Assembly (NCBI RefSeq): GCF_018070045.1
Contig: NZ_JAGPYK010000033.1
Location: 1-64,000 of the forward strand
DNA length: 64,000 bases
Direction of reading: 5' to 3'
Origin: Micromonospora sp. U21
GTDB lineage: Bacteria; Actinomycetota; Actinomycetes; Mycobacteriales; Micromonosporaceae
Shown here: positions 35,165-43,281 of the stretch, piece after piece
Layout of the letters: each line of letters begins with the position of its first letter
Position numbering within the stretch: the first letter of the stretch is position 1
The notes under the pieces: model-generated
What the model saw: the letters and a program-made list of their open reading frames with translations, nothing else
Database searches by the model: none
What the model was told of the DNA's origin: nothing
Made by a program: the position numbers and the translations under genes

Positions 35165-35510
35165 TTACCGCCTCAACCACCGGCCGCCGGCGCGTAAGCC
35201 GAACTCGGTCCCGCACAGAATTAGAGACCCTGACATCCGCCGAGTGGCCTCGACGTTCTCGACGACCCACGGCAGACCGGATCCAGCAAGGCCGCGGAGC
35301 GTCGCTTCGAGCATCCAGCCCGAGCCGTCCCTTCCGATCCGCCAGGCGAGAGCGCTGTGATCATGACAAGGCGGTGAGGCATGGACGGCGTCGAACCCGC
35401 CGAGCGCGAAGTTGAGCGCATCCCCTGAACGAATGTGAAGGGGTGGCGAGCTTGCGGACGGATGTCGACGCCAACTACGTCGAACCCCGCCATGTGATAG
35501 CCCATCGATG
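35165..35510 (-). pseudogene. Phage-type DNA cytosine methyltransferase fragment
   Basis: Two frames read MGYHMAGFDVVGVDIRPQAR and then FDAVHASPPCHDHSALAW, followed by GLPWVVENVEATRRMSGSLI and LCGTEFGLR. This is the central part of small phage C5 methylases, with the catalytic SPPC (Pro-Cys) motif IV and the ENV motif VI. A frameshift near 35430 and lost ends make it non-functional. Confidence 0.65.
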
Positions 35511-35624
35511 CTCGGCCAGCCCTGGTCGCGCAGCTGATGGCATCGCTCAAGGCCCAAGGCGACGCGGACGACGGCCACTCCGCGCTGCTCAAGCTGCTGG
35601 AGCGGCTGTACGGTCGATACAGCT

Positions 35625-35981
35625 GACAATCTTTGGTGGCACGGCTGGTCTTCCGACTCCGGCGAGATCCCCGCCGACGGCGAACGGCTGGTCTCCATCG
35701 CCACCGACCGCGGCGCCCGATTCACCTACGTCTACGACGTCGCCGACGAGTGGACGCACCGCGTCACCGTCGACGACATCCGGCCCGGTGGCGCCGACAA
35801 CGTGTTCATCATCCTCGACGGCGGTGGGGCCTGCCCGCCCGAGGAGGTCGGCGGCGCTGCCTGGTATCAACACCTGCTCGCCGCTCTGGCCGACCCGGCC
35901 AGCCCAGACCGCGACGACGCTGTTGAGACGCTCGGCGCGGGCTTCGATCCCGCCCGTTACCACCGCGCAACCGCCGGATAG
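35625..35981 (+). pseudogene. Plasmid pRiA4b ORF-3-like protein fragment
   Basis: The frame reads FTYVYDVADEWTHRVTVDDI, then ILDGGGACPPEEVGGAAWYQ and LGAGFDPARY, which is the core of the pRiA4b ORF-3 family. The frame ends with TAG at 35979-35981. No start codon or ribosome site is visible upstream, where a stop in another frame (LLKLLERLYGRYS) closes an unrelated piece. The function of the family is unknown; it is frequent on plasmids and ICEs. Confidence 0.55.
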
Positions 35982-35988
35982 GTCAGCC

Positions 35989-36174
35989 GTGACCACCAGT
36001 CGACACCGCGCGGCACTCGGCGAATTCCTGGACGCGCTGGTAACCCGGCCGCGGACCCTGGGCGTGGAGGGGATCGTGGTGGCACTCGTCGCGCACGCCC
36101 AGCGGCTACCCGCCAGCAGTCGCCGGGAACTCGCCCGGATCGGCGCGGAACTCACCGAGCGCCACGCACGCTGA
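35989..36174 (+). CDS. Small hypothetical protein (61 residues)
   Basis: A GTG start 7 nt after the pRiA4b-like fragment begins VTTSRHRAALGEFLDALVTR and ends RIGAELTERHAR. It is predicted to be helical and charged with no membrane segment. Codon use is ordinary for the genome and the placement directly behind the ORF-3-like gene suggests they were once an operon on a mobile element. I do not recognise the family. Confidence 0.4.
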   Translation: MTTSRHRAALGEFLDALVTRPRTLGVEGIVVALVAHAQRLPASSRRELARIGAELTERHAR

Positions 36175-36283
36175 CAGCCCACCTTCGACACCGTCAGCTA
36201 GCCGGACGACGTTGCCTGACGGCAAGTTTAAGTTTTCCTTATCGAGTTGTCGATCAACGAGGGAAGCTCGGTACCGTGCCCGA

Positions 36284-36982
36284 ATGCGACACATCAAGAC
36301 CGTAATCGCCGCGCTCATCGTGGGTCCGCTGGCCTGGGTCCTGCTCGCCGCTGGACAAGGTCGGTCCATGAGGGTGTTCGCGGATGCGCAGGACAATGGT
36401 GATGCGCTCGACCCTAACGCTCTGCTGAAGCCGTTGCTGGTACTGGCGGCTGCTGGCCTTCTCCTCGGGCTCATCGCCACCGTCCGGATCTCCCCGATCG
36501 GCTCGGTGCTGACGGGACTTGCGTACATGGTCAGCTACGCAGGCCTGTTGTTCAGCCCGGCACGGCTGCTGGACCTACTCGGTCATAAGCTGAGCGTGGC
36601 GGGTTACCAGATTGACTTGCTCACCCCCGTACGGACCGGGACGACGCTGCTGCTGGGCTCGCTGCTCCTGGTCGGGGTCGCCAGTGTCCAGCGGTGGCGG
36701 CGCTGGCCGCAGTCGGACGCCGATGCGGCGACGATCGTTGTCCCGGACACGATCATTCCGCCGGTATCGGAACGGGACCGCCCGCTCGGCGCGGACGGGC
36801 TCGGCTCGACGAAGCAGGGTGAGGATCCGACGAAGCCGGGTACGTCCGACGAACCGGAGCCGGCGATGGCCGGCGGTCCACGCTGGACCGATTCGCCGCG
36901 CAGCCATTCCACGAACGAGCCCTGGCAGTCGGACGCGACGCGCTGGCAGTCCCCGCCGCGGGGGACGGGCTACCCGAGCTAA
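36284..36982 (+). CDS. Hypothetical membrane protein with disordered C-tail
   Basis: A 232-residue protein with four hydrophobic segments in the first 150 residues (TVIAALIVGPLAWVLLAAGQ, LLVLAAAGLLLGLIATV, VLTGLAYMVSYAGLLFSP, GTTLLLGSLLLVGVASV). A hydrophilic, Pro/Ser/Asp-rich tail of about 80 residues follows. Homologues of this layout are common in Micromonospora-like genomes and uncharacterised. The ATG at 36284 is preceded by a purine-rich GGGAAG; an extension to 36212 is possible but carries no signal. No operon partner. Confidence 0.6.
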   Translation: MRHIKTVIAALIVGPLAWVLLAAGQGRSMRVFADAQDNGDALDPNALLKPLLVLAAAGLLLGLIATVRISPIGSVLTGLAYMVSYAGLLFSPARLLDLLGHKLSVAGYQIDLLTPVRTGTTLLLGSLLLVGVASVQRWRRWPQSDADAATIVVPDTIIPPVSERDRPLGADGLGSTKQGEDPTKPGTSDEPEPAMAGGPRWTDSPRSHSTNEPWQSDATRWQSPPRGTGYPS

Positions 36983-37092
36983 CCGGGAAGCCGCGTCAAC
37001 GGTTCAGGCAAGTCGGCGCAGGGCAACACCGAGCGTGGCGATGCCCTCCCTGCTGACCCTGGTACGTCGCGACCTTCGGACGGCGCCGTTCC

Positions 37093-37330
37093 ACCGATCA
37101 CCCGGGGCGTGGCGAGCGAACCGGGCGGCGTCGGCCAACAGCGGGGTGAACCGTTGCACCCACCGGAACACGGTGACGTGGTCAATCTCGACACCGCGCT
37201 CAGCCAGGACCTCCTCCACGTCCCGGTAGAAGAGGTTGTAGCGCAGGTACCAGCGGACCGCGACGACGATCACCTCTGCGGGGAACCGGAACCCGGTGAA
37301 CGCCGACTTCGGCGGCGACCAGGGACGATG
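37093..37330 (-). pseudogene. IS6-family transposase, N-terminal fragment
   Basis: AFTGFRFPAEVIVVAVRWYL, then RDVEEVLAERGVEIDHVTVF and RWVQRFTPLLADAARFARHA match the N-terminal HTH region of IS6-family transposases. Homology stops at HAPGDRW, just before the first catalytic aspartate. The relic lies directly beside the truncated anti-sigma gene at 37407-37610. Confidence 0.7.
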
Positions 37331-37406
37331 ACGACTCGACCGCAGCACCCGTCAAGCCTGCCTCGATCCCTCGACACGGGCAACGCAACAGACCCCATCC
37401 CGTCGA

Positions 37407-37610
37407 TCACGGGTCCCATCGGGGGCACAACTCAGGCGGCGTTGCTCGGTGCAGCAGTCCAGGCAGCGGCGCGAGGAAAATGAGTTCCTCCAGGCACATC
37501 GGGCACTGCCGCAGGTGGGTTTCGAGTTCCTGCCGTTCGAGCGGGCCGAGGGCGCCGATAAGCAGCGAGGCGACCGAGGTCGTGAACGGGCACGGCGGCT
37601 CAGCCGTCAT
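37407..37610 (-). pseudogene. Zinc-finger anti-sigma-like protein, C-terminally truncated
   Basis: A 67-residue frame starts with an ATG overlapping the end of the cytochrome-b gene. It reads CPFTTSVASLLIGALGPLER, then HLRQCPMCLEELIFL. The H-x3-C-x2-C zf-HC2/ZAS motif of anti-sigma factors is visible. Family members normally continue with a membrane helix and sensor domain, but here the frame ends beside an IS6 relic. It was probably cut by an IS event. Confidence 0.6.
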
Positions 37611-38262
37611 GGTGGGCTCCGCGTTGCCGATCGAGCCAGCCCGGCCAGAGCCGCTGGGCGACCTGTAGCGGCAGGCCGCCACCGAGGTGCATGGCTCGGG
37701 CCACGCCACGGTAGCCGGGCGGGAGGCCGGCAGCGATGACGATGTGTCCGATGAGGACCGGCGTGATGAGGTACGTGGCAAAGCGGTGCACCCGCTGCAG
37801 CCAGACGAACCAGGGGCCACCGGTGACCAGAACCAACCCGAGGCCGCTGCCGATCAGGGCCACGAACAGCCCGACCATCAGCAGGTTCGCGACCCGTTGT
37901 CCCGGGTCGAAGTGGCCCTCGTGCCGGGCGAACCGGCCGGTCATGAGTGCGCCCGGCCAGCGGGCGAACCACCTCAGATCGCCGTGGTCGTAGCGCAGCG
38001 ACTCCCGGAGGAAGGCGCGGGTTGCCCGTACCCCGAGCGTCACCGCGCTGGCGGCCAGTGCCGTCAGCGCCCAGCCGGCATCCAAGTGCAGGCTGGTGTC
38101 GGCGACCCCGGTCAGCCGGGCGGCAACGCTGGGTTGCCCCTCCCGCCCGGCGACCAGCCACCAGCCAGTACCCAGCAGGACCAGCACGGTGAGATAGGTG
38201 AGTGCGTGGAACGACCGCGTGGCGCGGGAGTAACGCCGAACGGTGCCTGGAGCCCGGGCCAT
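37600..38262 (-). CDS. Cytochrome b/b6-type membrane protein
   Basis: A 220-residue integral membrane protein with four helices, each carrying histidines suited to bis-heme b ligation: YSRATRSFHALTYLTVLVLL, DTSLHLDAGWALTALAASAV, VANLLMVGLFVALIGSG and LQRVHRFATYLITPVLIGHI. It resembles formate-dehydrogenase-gamma/NrfD-like di-heme cytochromes (cytochrome_b561-like fold). It probably passes electrons between quinone and an exported partner. It starts 4 nt after the lipoprotein stop, so they form an operon, and its 3' end overlaps the anti-sigma fragment. Confidence 0.75.
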   Translation of the reverse strand: MARAPGTVRRYSRATRSFHALTYLTVLVLLGTGWWLVAGREGQPSVAARLTGVADTSLHLDAGWALTALAASAVTLGVRATRAFLRESLRYDHGDLRWFARWPGALMTGRFARHEGHFDPGQRVANLLMVGLFVALIGSGLGLVLVTGGPWFVWLQRVHRFATYLITPVLIGHIVIAAGLPPGYRGVARAMHLGGGLPLQVAQRLWPGWLDRQRGAHHDG

Positions 38263-38266
38263 GGCG

Positions 38267-38722
38267 TCAGTAGCTGTACGGGTCGGTGCCGGAGTACGTG
38301 GGCGACCCACCATCGCCGCCCGCGCTGGGCGAGGGCGCCGGCCCGCCGCCACCCCCGACGGTGATCGGCGTGGTGGCCTCGGCCCCGGCCGGGGAGTGGT
38401 TGGCGTTGCGCAGCGACACGTGCATCGTGTGCTGGCCCGAGGGCGCGTCGCTGATCCGGGTGGTGCTCGACTCGACGATGAGGTAGTCGGATTCGTTGTC
38501 GTCGAACCAGATGTGGACGTGGTGCTGGCCAGACTCGCTCGGGCCGAGCGGCACGCTGCTGTCGACCTTGACGGTGAACGGGGTGGACACGGTAGCGCCG
38601 CTGACGGGCTCGACGACGAGGACCGACAACTCGCCGCTGTCGCCCCCGGTCGCGCCGTTCGGTCCGGTGCAGGCGGCCAGTGTGGCCAGCATCGCCACGC
38701 CTATCGCAATCTTGAGTCTCAT
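38267..38722 (-). CDS. Secreted lipoprotein with beta-sandwich domain
   Basis: A 151-residue protein with a lipobox (LATLAAC, Cys near residue 18). A domain of about 90 residues (LSVLVVEPVSGATVSTPFTV, SGQHHVHIWFDDNESDY, DAPSGQHTMHVSLRNANHSP) is followed by a Gly/Ser/Pro tail. The paired HHVHIW and HTMHVSL motifs suggest metal or heme-related binding as in DUF4399-like proteins. It is upstream of the cytochrome-b gene, so the two may form an exported electron-transfer unit. The function is unproven. Divergent from the ECF sigma gene. Confidence 0.72.
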   Translation of the reverse strand: MRLKIAIGVAMLATLAACTGPNGATGGDSGELSVLVVEPVSGATVSTPFTVKVDSSVPLGPSESGQHHVHIWFDDNESDYLIVESSTTRISDAPSGQHTMHVSLRNANHSPAGAEATTPITVGGGGGPAPSPSAGGDGGSPTYSGTDPYSY

Positions 38723-38750
38723 ACCAGTACTACCTGCGTCGGCCTGGGGA

Positions 38751-38776
38751 GGGATTTCTCGCCCAGGAGAGATCCC
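38751..38776. promoter_or_regulatory. Inverted repeat between lipoprotein and sigma genes
   Basis: GGGATTTCTC and GAGAGATCCC form 10-bp arms with one mismatch and a 6-nt centre, in the middle of the divergent intergenic space. It could be an operator acting on both promoters. I do not see a clear ECF-type -35/-10 pair. Confidence 0.35.
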
Positions 38777-38805
38777 GCAACGACGTGTCGTGCGTAGTAC
38801 TGAAT

Positions 38806-39354
38806 GTGGGTGTCAGTGACGAGGCTCTGGTCGCTGGGATGGCGGCCGGGGACCCGCAGTCCACGGCGAGCTTCGTGCGCCGCTTCCAGGCCCGGGTATA
38901 CGGCCTGGCGGTGAGTATCGTCGGGGTCACGGCCACGGCCGAGGACGTCGCCCAGGAGGCGTTCGTGCGGGCGTGGCGGTACGCCGGCGGCTACGATCCC
39001 CGCCGTGGCGCCGTGCTGCCGTGGCTGCTGTCCATCACCCGCAACGCGGCAATCGACGCGATACGGCTGCGCCGCGATCGCCCCTACGAGCCGGAGGTGA
39101 TGGTGGCGCTGCTCACCGCCGCCGAAACCGCCACCACCGCACCGACCGACGAGGTCGCCGACGCCGACCGCATCCGCGTCGCCCTGCTCGAGCTGCCGCC
39201 CGAACAGGCCACGGCCGTCGTCCTGGCGATCTTCCACGGACTCACCGCCAAGGAGATCGCCGGGCGGCAGGGCCTACCGCTGGGCACCGTCAAGACCAGG
39301 ATCAGGCTGGGCCTGTCCCGGCTGCGCGATCATTTCGAGGTACGTGATGAGTGA
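38806..39354 (+). CDS. ECF-family RNA polymerase sigma factor
   Basis: A sigma factor of about 182 residues with region 2 (FVRRFQARVYGLAVSIVGVT, AEDVAQEAFVRAWRYAGGYD, GAVLPWLLSITRNAAIDAIR) and region 4 (LPPEQATAVVLAIFHGLTAK, EIAGRQGLPLGTVKTRIRLG). It looks like a SigK/SigL-type group with a membrane anti-sigma partner. GTG at 38806 chosen; a GTG at 38785 would add seven residues. Its 3' end overlaps the anti-sigma start by 8 nt, so the pair is translationally coupled. It probably controls the divergent lipoprotein/cytochrome operon, but this is inference. Confidence 0.88.
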   Translation: MGVSDEALVAGMAAGDPQSTASFVRRFQARVYGLAVSIVGVTATAEDVAQEAFVRAWRYAGGYDPRRGAVLPWLLSITRNAAIDAIRLRRDRPYEPEVMVALLTAAETATTAPTDEVADADRIRVALLELPPEQATAVVLAIFHGLTAKEIAGRQGLPLGTVKTRIRLGLSRLRDHFEVRDE

Positions 39355-40051
39355 GCTGCCACAGTGCCCCGACGTGCGCGGCGTGCTCCCGGAGCTCGCC
39401 ACCGGTGCGGCCGCCGGGGATGATCGGGCCTGGGCCCTGGCCCACGTGGCGCGCTGCCAGGACTGCCGCCGAGAACTTCACCACCTGACCACGACCGCCG
39501 ATGCCGTCCTGCTGCTCGCGCCCTCCGTCGATCCCCCGCCGCAGTTCGAGAGCAGCGTCCTCGCCCGGCTGGACGCGGCTCCCGCGCCGCCACCCCGCCG
39601 GCGTTTCGTGGCCCGGCGGCGGGTCGTGGCGGCCCTGGCGATCGCGGTATCCCTGCTGGTCGGCGGCGGCGGCGGGGCGCTGTTCGTCCAGTCACGTACC
39701 GCAGAGGACCGGCGCCTAGCCGGCCAGTACCGGCAGACCCTCGCTGTCGCCAACGGTCGCTACCTCAAGGCAACCACCCTGACCACTGCCGACGCACGAC
39801 CAGCGGGCACCGTCTTCCTCTACCAGGGGAATCCGTCCTGGGTGCTGGTCACCATCACCGCCGCGCCCGCCGACGGCCCCTACGCAGCCTTCGCCGTCAA
39901 CCGTGCCGGCGCCATGCACCCGATCGGCACCTGCCAGGTCACCAACCGCACCGGAACTTACGGATACCAACTCCGACTGGCGGTCGCCGAGGTCAGCCAG
40001 ATCCGCCTCCAGTCGGCCGACGCCGTGCTGACCGGGGCGCTGTCGCGTTAA
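39347..40051 (+). CDS. Membrane anti-sigma factor with zinc-finger (ZAS) domain
   Basis: A 234-residue protein. The N-terminal ZAS motif H-x3-C-x2-C (AHVARCQDCRRELHHL) would hold the ECF sigma factor. A single membrane helix follows (VVAALAIAVSLLVGGGGGAL, about 100-118). The extracytoplasmic part of about 115 residues (RAGAMHPIGTCQV, TFLYQG-like strands) resembles the RskA/anti-sigma-K C-terminal sensor domain. It is co-translated with the sigma gene. The signal sensed is unknown. Confidence 0.85.
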   Translation: MSELPQCPDVRGVLPELATGAAAGDDRAWALAHVARCQDCRRELHHLTTTADAVLLLAPSVDPPPQFESSVLARLDAAPAPPPRRRFVARRRVVAALAIAVSLLVGGGGGALFVQSRTAEDRRLAGQYRQTLAVANGRYLKATTLTTADARPAGTVFLYQGNPSWVLVTITAAPADGPYAAFAVNRAGAMHPIGTCQVTNRTGTYGYQLRLAVAEVSQIRLQSADAVLTGALSR

Positions 40052-40153
40052 GGGATCGTCAAGATCACTTGTCGCAAGACTTTCTGCAAGATCGAGCTTG
40101 GGGCCCACAACTCGGTCCACAGGATCGGGACAGAAGGTGTCCTATTGGCAGCC

Positions 40154-40390
40154 CTATCCAGCAACCGATGGCCGCCGATGATCGCCTCGGTCGCCCGCGC
40201 GCACCCGGAACTTCTGATCAGCAGGCTCCGGGCCGGCGGTGATCCGGCGCTGCAGCCGGGCGAAGCTGGTCCGCCCCCGCTCCCACACGATTAGCTTCCC
40301 GTCGGGGATCACCCTCTGCGGGAGGGTCTGGCGGATCGCCCGGGTGATGTCCGGGAGGTACGGGGTCAGTTTCTTGCCGGCGCGCGACTT
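40154..40390 (-). pseudogene. ATP-dependent DNA ligase, adenylation-domain fragment
   Basis: The minus-strand frame reads KSRAGKKLTPYLPDITRAIR, then VIPDGKLIVWERGRTSFARL and QRRITAG. It aligns with the stretch after the KxDG lysine of LigC/LigD-type ligases, and with the parallel part of the fragment at 52125-52718. The catalytic lysine, the N-terminal region and the OB domain are missing. It ends in unrelated sequence and a TAG. Confidence 0.7.
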
Positions 40391-40599
40391 GTGAACTGGC
40401 GCGAGGGGTCGGAGGTGCGCTGGTCGGTCCGCACCCGGTTCGGGCGCAAGGGGCCAGGATTGTTATCTAAAGATCATCGGGTACAGATCCGGCCCAACCG
40501 AGCGCGAGAACGGGTGCGAAGGCAATCGAGATCTGAGCGCGATCGGGGGGTGGTGCGCGTGCCCCATCCTGCCGTTGTCGATCAGTCGAGGAGGCGGCC

Positions 40600-40905
40600 A
40601 TGGACTGGATCCGAACGAATTTGAGTCCCCTGGCGTTCGCTGCTGTCGCTCTCCTGTTCGCCCTGCCGTTCGCGGAGCTGAAGGGTGAGGCCAAGGAGTG
40701 GCGTGTGGCGGTGACCTGGACTGGTTGGGGATTGACCGTCGGTGGCGGGGGTCAGGTTCACCTGGAGACGCTGCTCTGGGATGGCAATCTTGGTCAGTAC
40801 GTCATGCAGGAGGTGCCGAACGAGGCGCCGCAGATCGGTCCCGAAGAGCCCATCTACCTGCCGGGGCAACCGCTCTTCATGGTCGCCGCGCTGGGTGTCG
40901 TGGCC
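40600..40905 (+). pseudogene. Membrane-anchored protein gene, 3' truncated
   Basis: A well-supported ATG (GAGGAGG upstream) starts MDWIRTNLSPLAFAAVALLF, a single N-terminal membrane anchor. An extracytoplasmic stretch follows (WRVAVTWTGWGLTVGGGGQV, then LGQYVMQEVPNEAPQIGPEE), and a second hydrophobic segment begins at LFMVAALGVVA. There the sequence runs into the 3' end of an IS630-type transposase, so the natural C-terminus is lost. I do not recognise the family. Confidence 0.5.
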
Positions 40906-41083
40906 CGAGTTCGCCGCCGTCCGATACTTCCCGCTCAACGGCACCGACCACCGCACCCACGCCGAGCAGGACACCGCCATCGGCGCGTACATCCGTTGGC
41001 GCAACTACCGCGCCCAACCGAAATCCGGATTCGCCATCAACTCCAAGATCCGCCACCCGGACTACCCGTTCAAGGCTGCATGA
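40901..41083 (+). pseudogene. IS630-type transposase, 3'-end fragment
   Basis: About 60 residues (EFAAVRYFPLNGTDHRTHAE, QDTAIGAYIRWRNYRAQPKS, GFAINSKIRH) match the end of DDE endonucleases of IS630/IS1648-like elements. The catalytic core is absent. The join to the preceding membrane-protein gene at about 40905 is a recombination scar. Confidence 0.6.
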
Positions 41084-41090
41084 TGAGGCG

Positions 41091-41676
41091 CTAGCCGGAC
41101 TGCCGCGCCAAGTTGTCGGCGGTGCGCTGTCGCTCTCCGGTGGGCTGTCCGGGGACCCGGGCGAACCGCGTCCAGGCGGAGATCACCTGTACGGCGGCGT
41201 GCCACGGAACCGGGTCGGCGACCTCGGAGGGCTCGGCGGGCCAGGTCACCGTCACGCCCCAGTGCCGCAGCCGCTCCAGGCTCTCCAGGAAGCCGGGCGA
41301 GCGCCGGATCCGGGGCCGGCACGGCGACGACCGGCAGGCCGACGGCGATCGCCTCGTTGAGCAGCCGCAGGCCCAGGTTGTCGTTGAGGCCGTACGCCCA
41401 CTTGTTCACCAGGTCGAAGCTGGCAGGCACGACGGCGAAGGCGTCGGCCGGCGGCAGGGGATGGAGCGTCTCCGGCTGGTCGTCCTCGCGTACCGGATGG
41501 TGGGTGAGATCGGCGAGCCCGTCCCGGTCGATCGAGTCGACCGCGTCCGGGGTGGCGATGAGGTGGACCCCCGACCTCAACTCCTGGCAGGCCGTGATGA
41601 ACGGTCCGAGCTCGACAGCGCGCTCGGCGTGGCAAACGACGAGGTGCAGGACAGGCGATCGTAACTTCCCGGGCAT
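41091..41676 (-). pseudogene. Flavoprotein (PPC-decarboxylase-like), frameshifted
   Basis: The N-terminal frame, from the ATG at 41676, reads LRSPVLHLVVCHAERAVELG, then LPPADAFAVVPASFDLVNKW and NEAIAVGLPVVAVPAPDPAL. This is the flavoprotein/HFCD fold with its PAS-substrate-like PASF motif. Near 41310 it shifts frame to SPGFLESLERLRHWGVTVTW, then PAEPSEVADPVPWHAAVQVI, and ends at TAG 41091-41093. A single-base indel explains it. It is otherwise full length, so a sequencing or assembly error is possible. Confidence 0.65.
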
Positions 41677-41929
41677 GGCGCTCCTATCGGCCTGAGAGGT
41701 CCCCGGCGCCAGTCGTGGCGAGAGCCGGCTGCGCGCCGGGACGTCGATCGCCCGCGTCACCGGCGATCTCGCCGATCGAGTGGCTCCGGATGTCCGTGTG
41801 GATCCCGAAGCCGAGAGTATCGAGCCGGCTGCGAACGCGAGCCGTTATCCAGTGAACTGGCTGGATGGGTGTGGCGCCGGCTCCATCCGAGGAGCTGACC
41901 GAGCGGTCGGCCGGGCGTCCTTAAGTGGA

Positions 41930-42345
41930 GGATTCGGCGGCGCGCCGCCGGGAATCAGGTCGCGGACCAGGACGTGCAGGCGGTTGAGGACGCGAATGCG
42001 TTCACCGGCCAGGTCGTCACGGCGTCCGGCCAGGAGCCGCAGGTGTGTGGTGTGGTCCTCGGCGACCACCGCGCGCAACCGCTTGTGGCGCATCGCGGCG
42101 TGCGCGACGCTGGCGGCGTCGGCGGGACCGCTCTTGCAGGCACCGCCGATGTCCAGCAGCCGGGCGCGAGCGGCGAGCGTGGCCGGCACGTCGACGACGT
42201 CTTCGCCGCCACCGACGAGCAGCTGGGCGATGCCGCGGCCAAGACCGGCGGCGCCTTCCACGGCAGACCGCCGCTGCGGCCAGCGGGCGGCCCACCCCAT
42301 CAACGTCTTGTAGGTGCCGGCGTTGACCGCCACGCGTCTTACCGT
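41930..42345 (-). pseudogene. IS110-family transposase, N-terminal fragment
   Basis: VNAGTYKTLMGWAARWPQRR, then AVEGAAGLGRGIAQLLVGGG, ARLLDIGGACKSGPADAASV and EDHTTHLRLLAGRRDDLAGE are the DEDD N-terminal half of an IS110 transposase. It is a different lineage from the intact copy at 46375. It lacks its start and the whole C-terminal half, stopping at LIPGGAP. Confidence 0.7.
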
Positions 42346-42539
42346 CAACTGCCGGCCGGTGGCATCAGTGGGAGGAGGGCAGGGTCGCGCATCCCAGCCG
42401 GAGCACAGCGACCCGGGCAACCATGCTGACCCGCTGCTGGCCGGCAAGCAGGTGGGCGAGCCACCCCTCGGCTGGTGGTGTACGCGCCGGGAATCGGCCG
42501 CGGCGCCGAGGCCAATCGCCAAGGGCCGTCGCGACCGGC

Positions 42540-42639
42540 CGCGCAGCACATGCAGCTGTTTGTATGACTTCTCCAGGCCCTGGACCTGGATTACCGGCCC
42601 GGGAACCCGCCCGGTCGTCTGGTGAGGATCTTTGGACAT
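42540..42639 (-). pseudogene. ABC-transporter ATPase, first 34 residues only
   Basis: From an ATG at 42639 the frame reads PGPVIQVQGLEKSYKQLHVL, the start of a DrrA-like ABC ATPase just before its Walker A region. Then homology is lost. It is another truncated gene end within the scrambled tract, adjoining the IS110 fragment. Confidence 0.55.
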
Positions 42640-42764
42640 GGCGCAAGCATGCAGGGTTGACGTTGCGTCAAGGTCGAGCCCGGCAGCCAGGCCAGGTCCT
42701 CCGCACGAATCTTGGACGGCGTCATGGTCGACCCACCACCCGCTCATCCGCTACTTACTGATCT

Positions 42765-42957
42765 GGCTTCACGACCTCCGCCACGGCGCGGCATTCCTCG
42801 CCTACGAAACCGGCGCCGGCCTCAAGACCGTGCAAGACCTCCTCGCCAGGCCGGCATCGTCACCACCGCCGACACCTACACCGCGTCGATGCACTGTGAT
42901 TCTTGGCTCGGACGAAAGGCGTTCCGCGCCGCTCTCACCGCACCGATCAGCGGCTGA
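42765..42957 (+). pseudogene. Tyrosine integrase, C-terminal catalytic fragment
   Basis: LHDLRHGAAFLAYETGAGLK and TVQDLL, then after a frameshift near 42845 AGIVTTADTYTASMHCDSWL, and a TGA at 42955-42957. The HxLRH box and the tyrosine nucleophile region (TADTY) of phage-type integrases are visible. The upstream part of the gene is missing. Together with the N-terminal fragment at 34640 it hints at a dismantled mobile element. Confidence 0.65.
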
Positions 42958-42966
42958 ACCTGCGGC

Positions 42967-43000
42967 CGTCCGGCCGCCACTGCGCGTGGGCGGCCGGACG
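42967..43000 (+). terminator. Hairpin terminator after the integrase relic
   Basis: A perfect 12-bp GC stem (CGTCCGGCCGCC) with a 10-nt loop begins 9 nt after the integrase stop. It survives as a probable terminator and insulates the kup gene. Confidence 0.6.
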
Positions 43001-43281
43001 CCGACACCGTCGCGTCGCCCTGACCGCGTTGCCCGTACAGGCCGTGGCGTTCGCCCTGACGTCGATCAGACAACCGAGCGCAACCGCGCAACGCCGGCTG
43101 CCGCTGGCTCCGGCTGGAGTCCCCCGTCCGGGTACGGGAACCTCGTGTTTGTCACGCCGCCGACGCCGCAGCGGAGAGCTTGACGGTGGTGCTGTCCCTG
43201 CTGGTGCGGCAGGTCGTGCCCGTCGCCACCGATTCCGACATACGACCCGGGCAGTCGCGTACTGGTTGGTATGCCTGTGGG

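Noticed and set aside
35443..36174. One 243-residue gene
   Set aside because: The long frame is a mixture: the convincing coding signal changes frame (pRiA4b-like piece, then a small separate gene).
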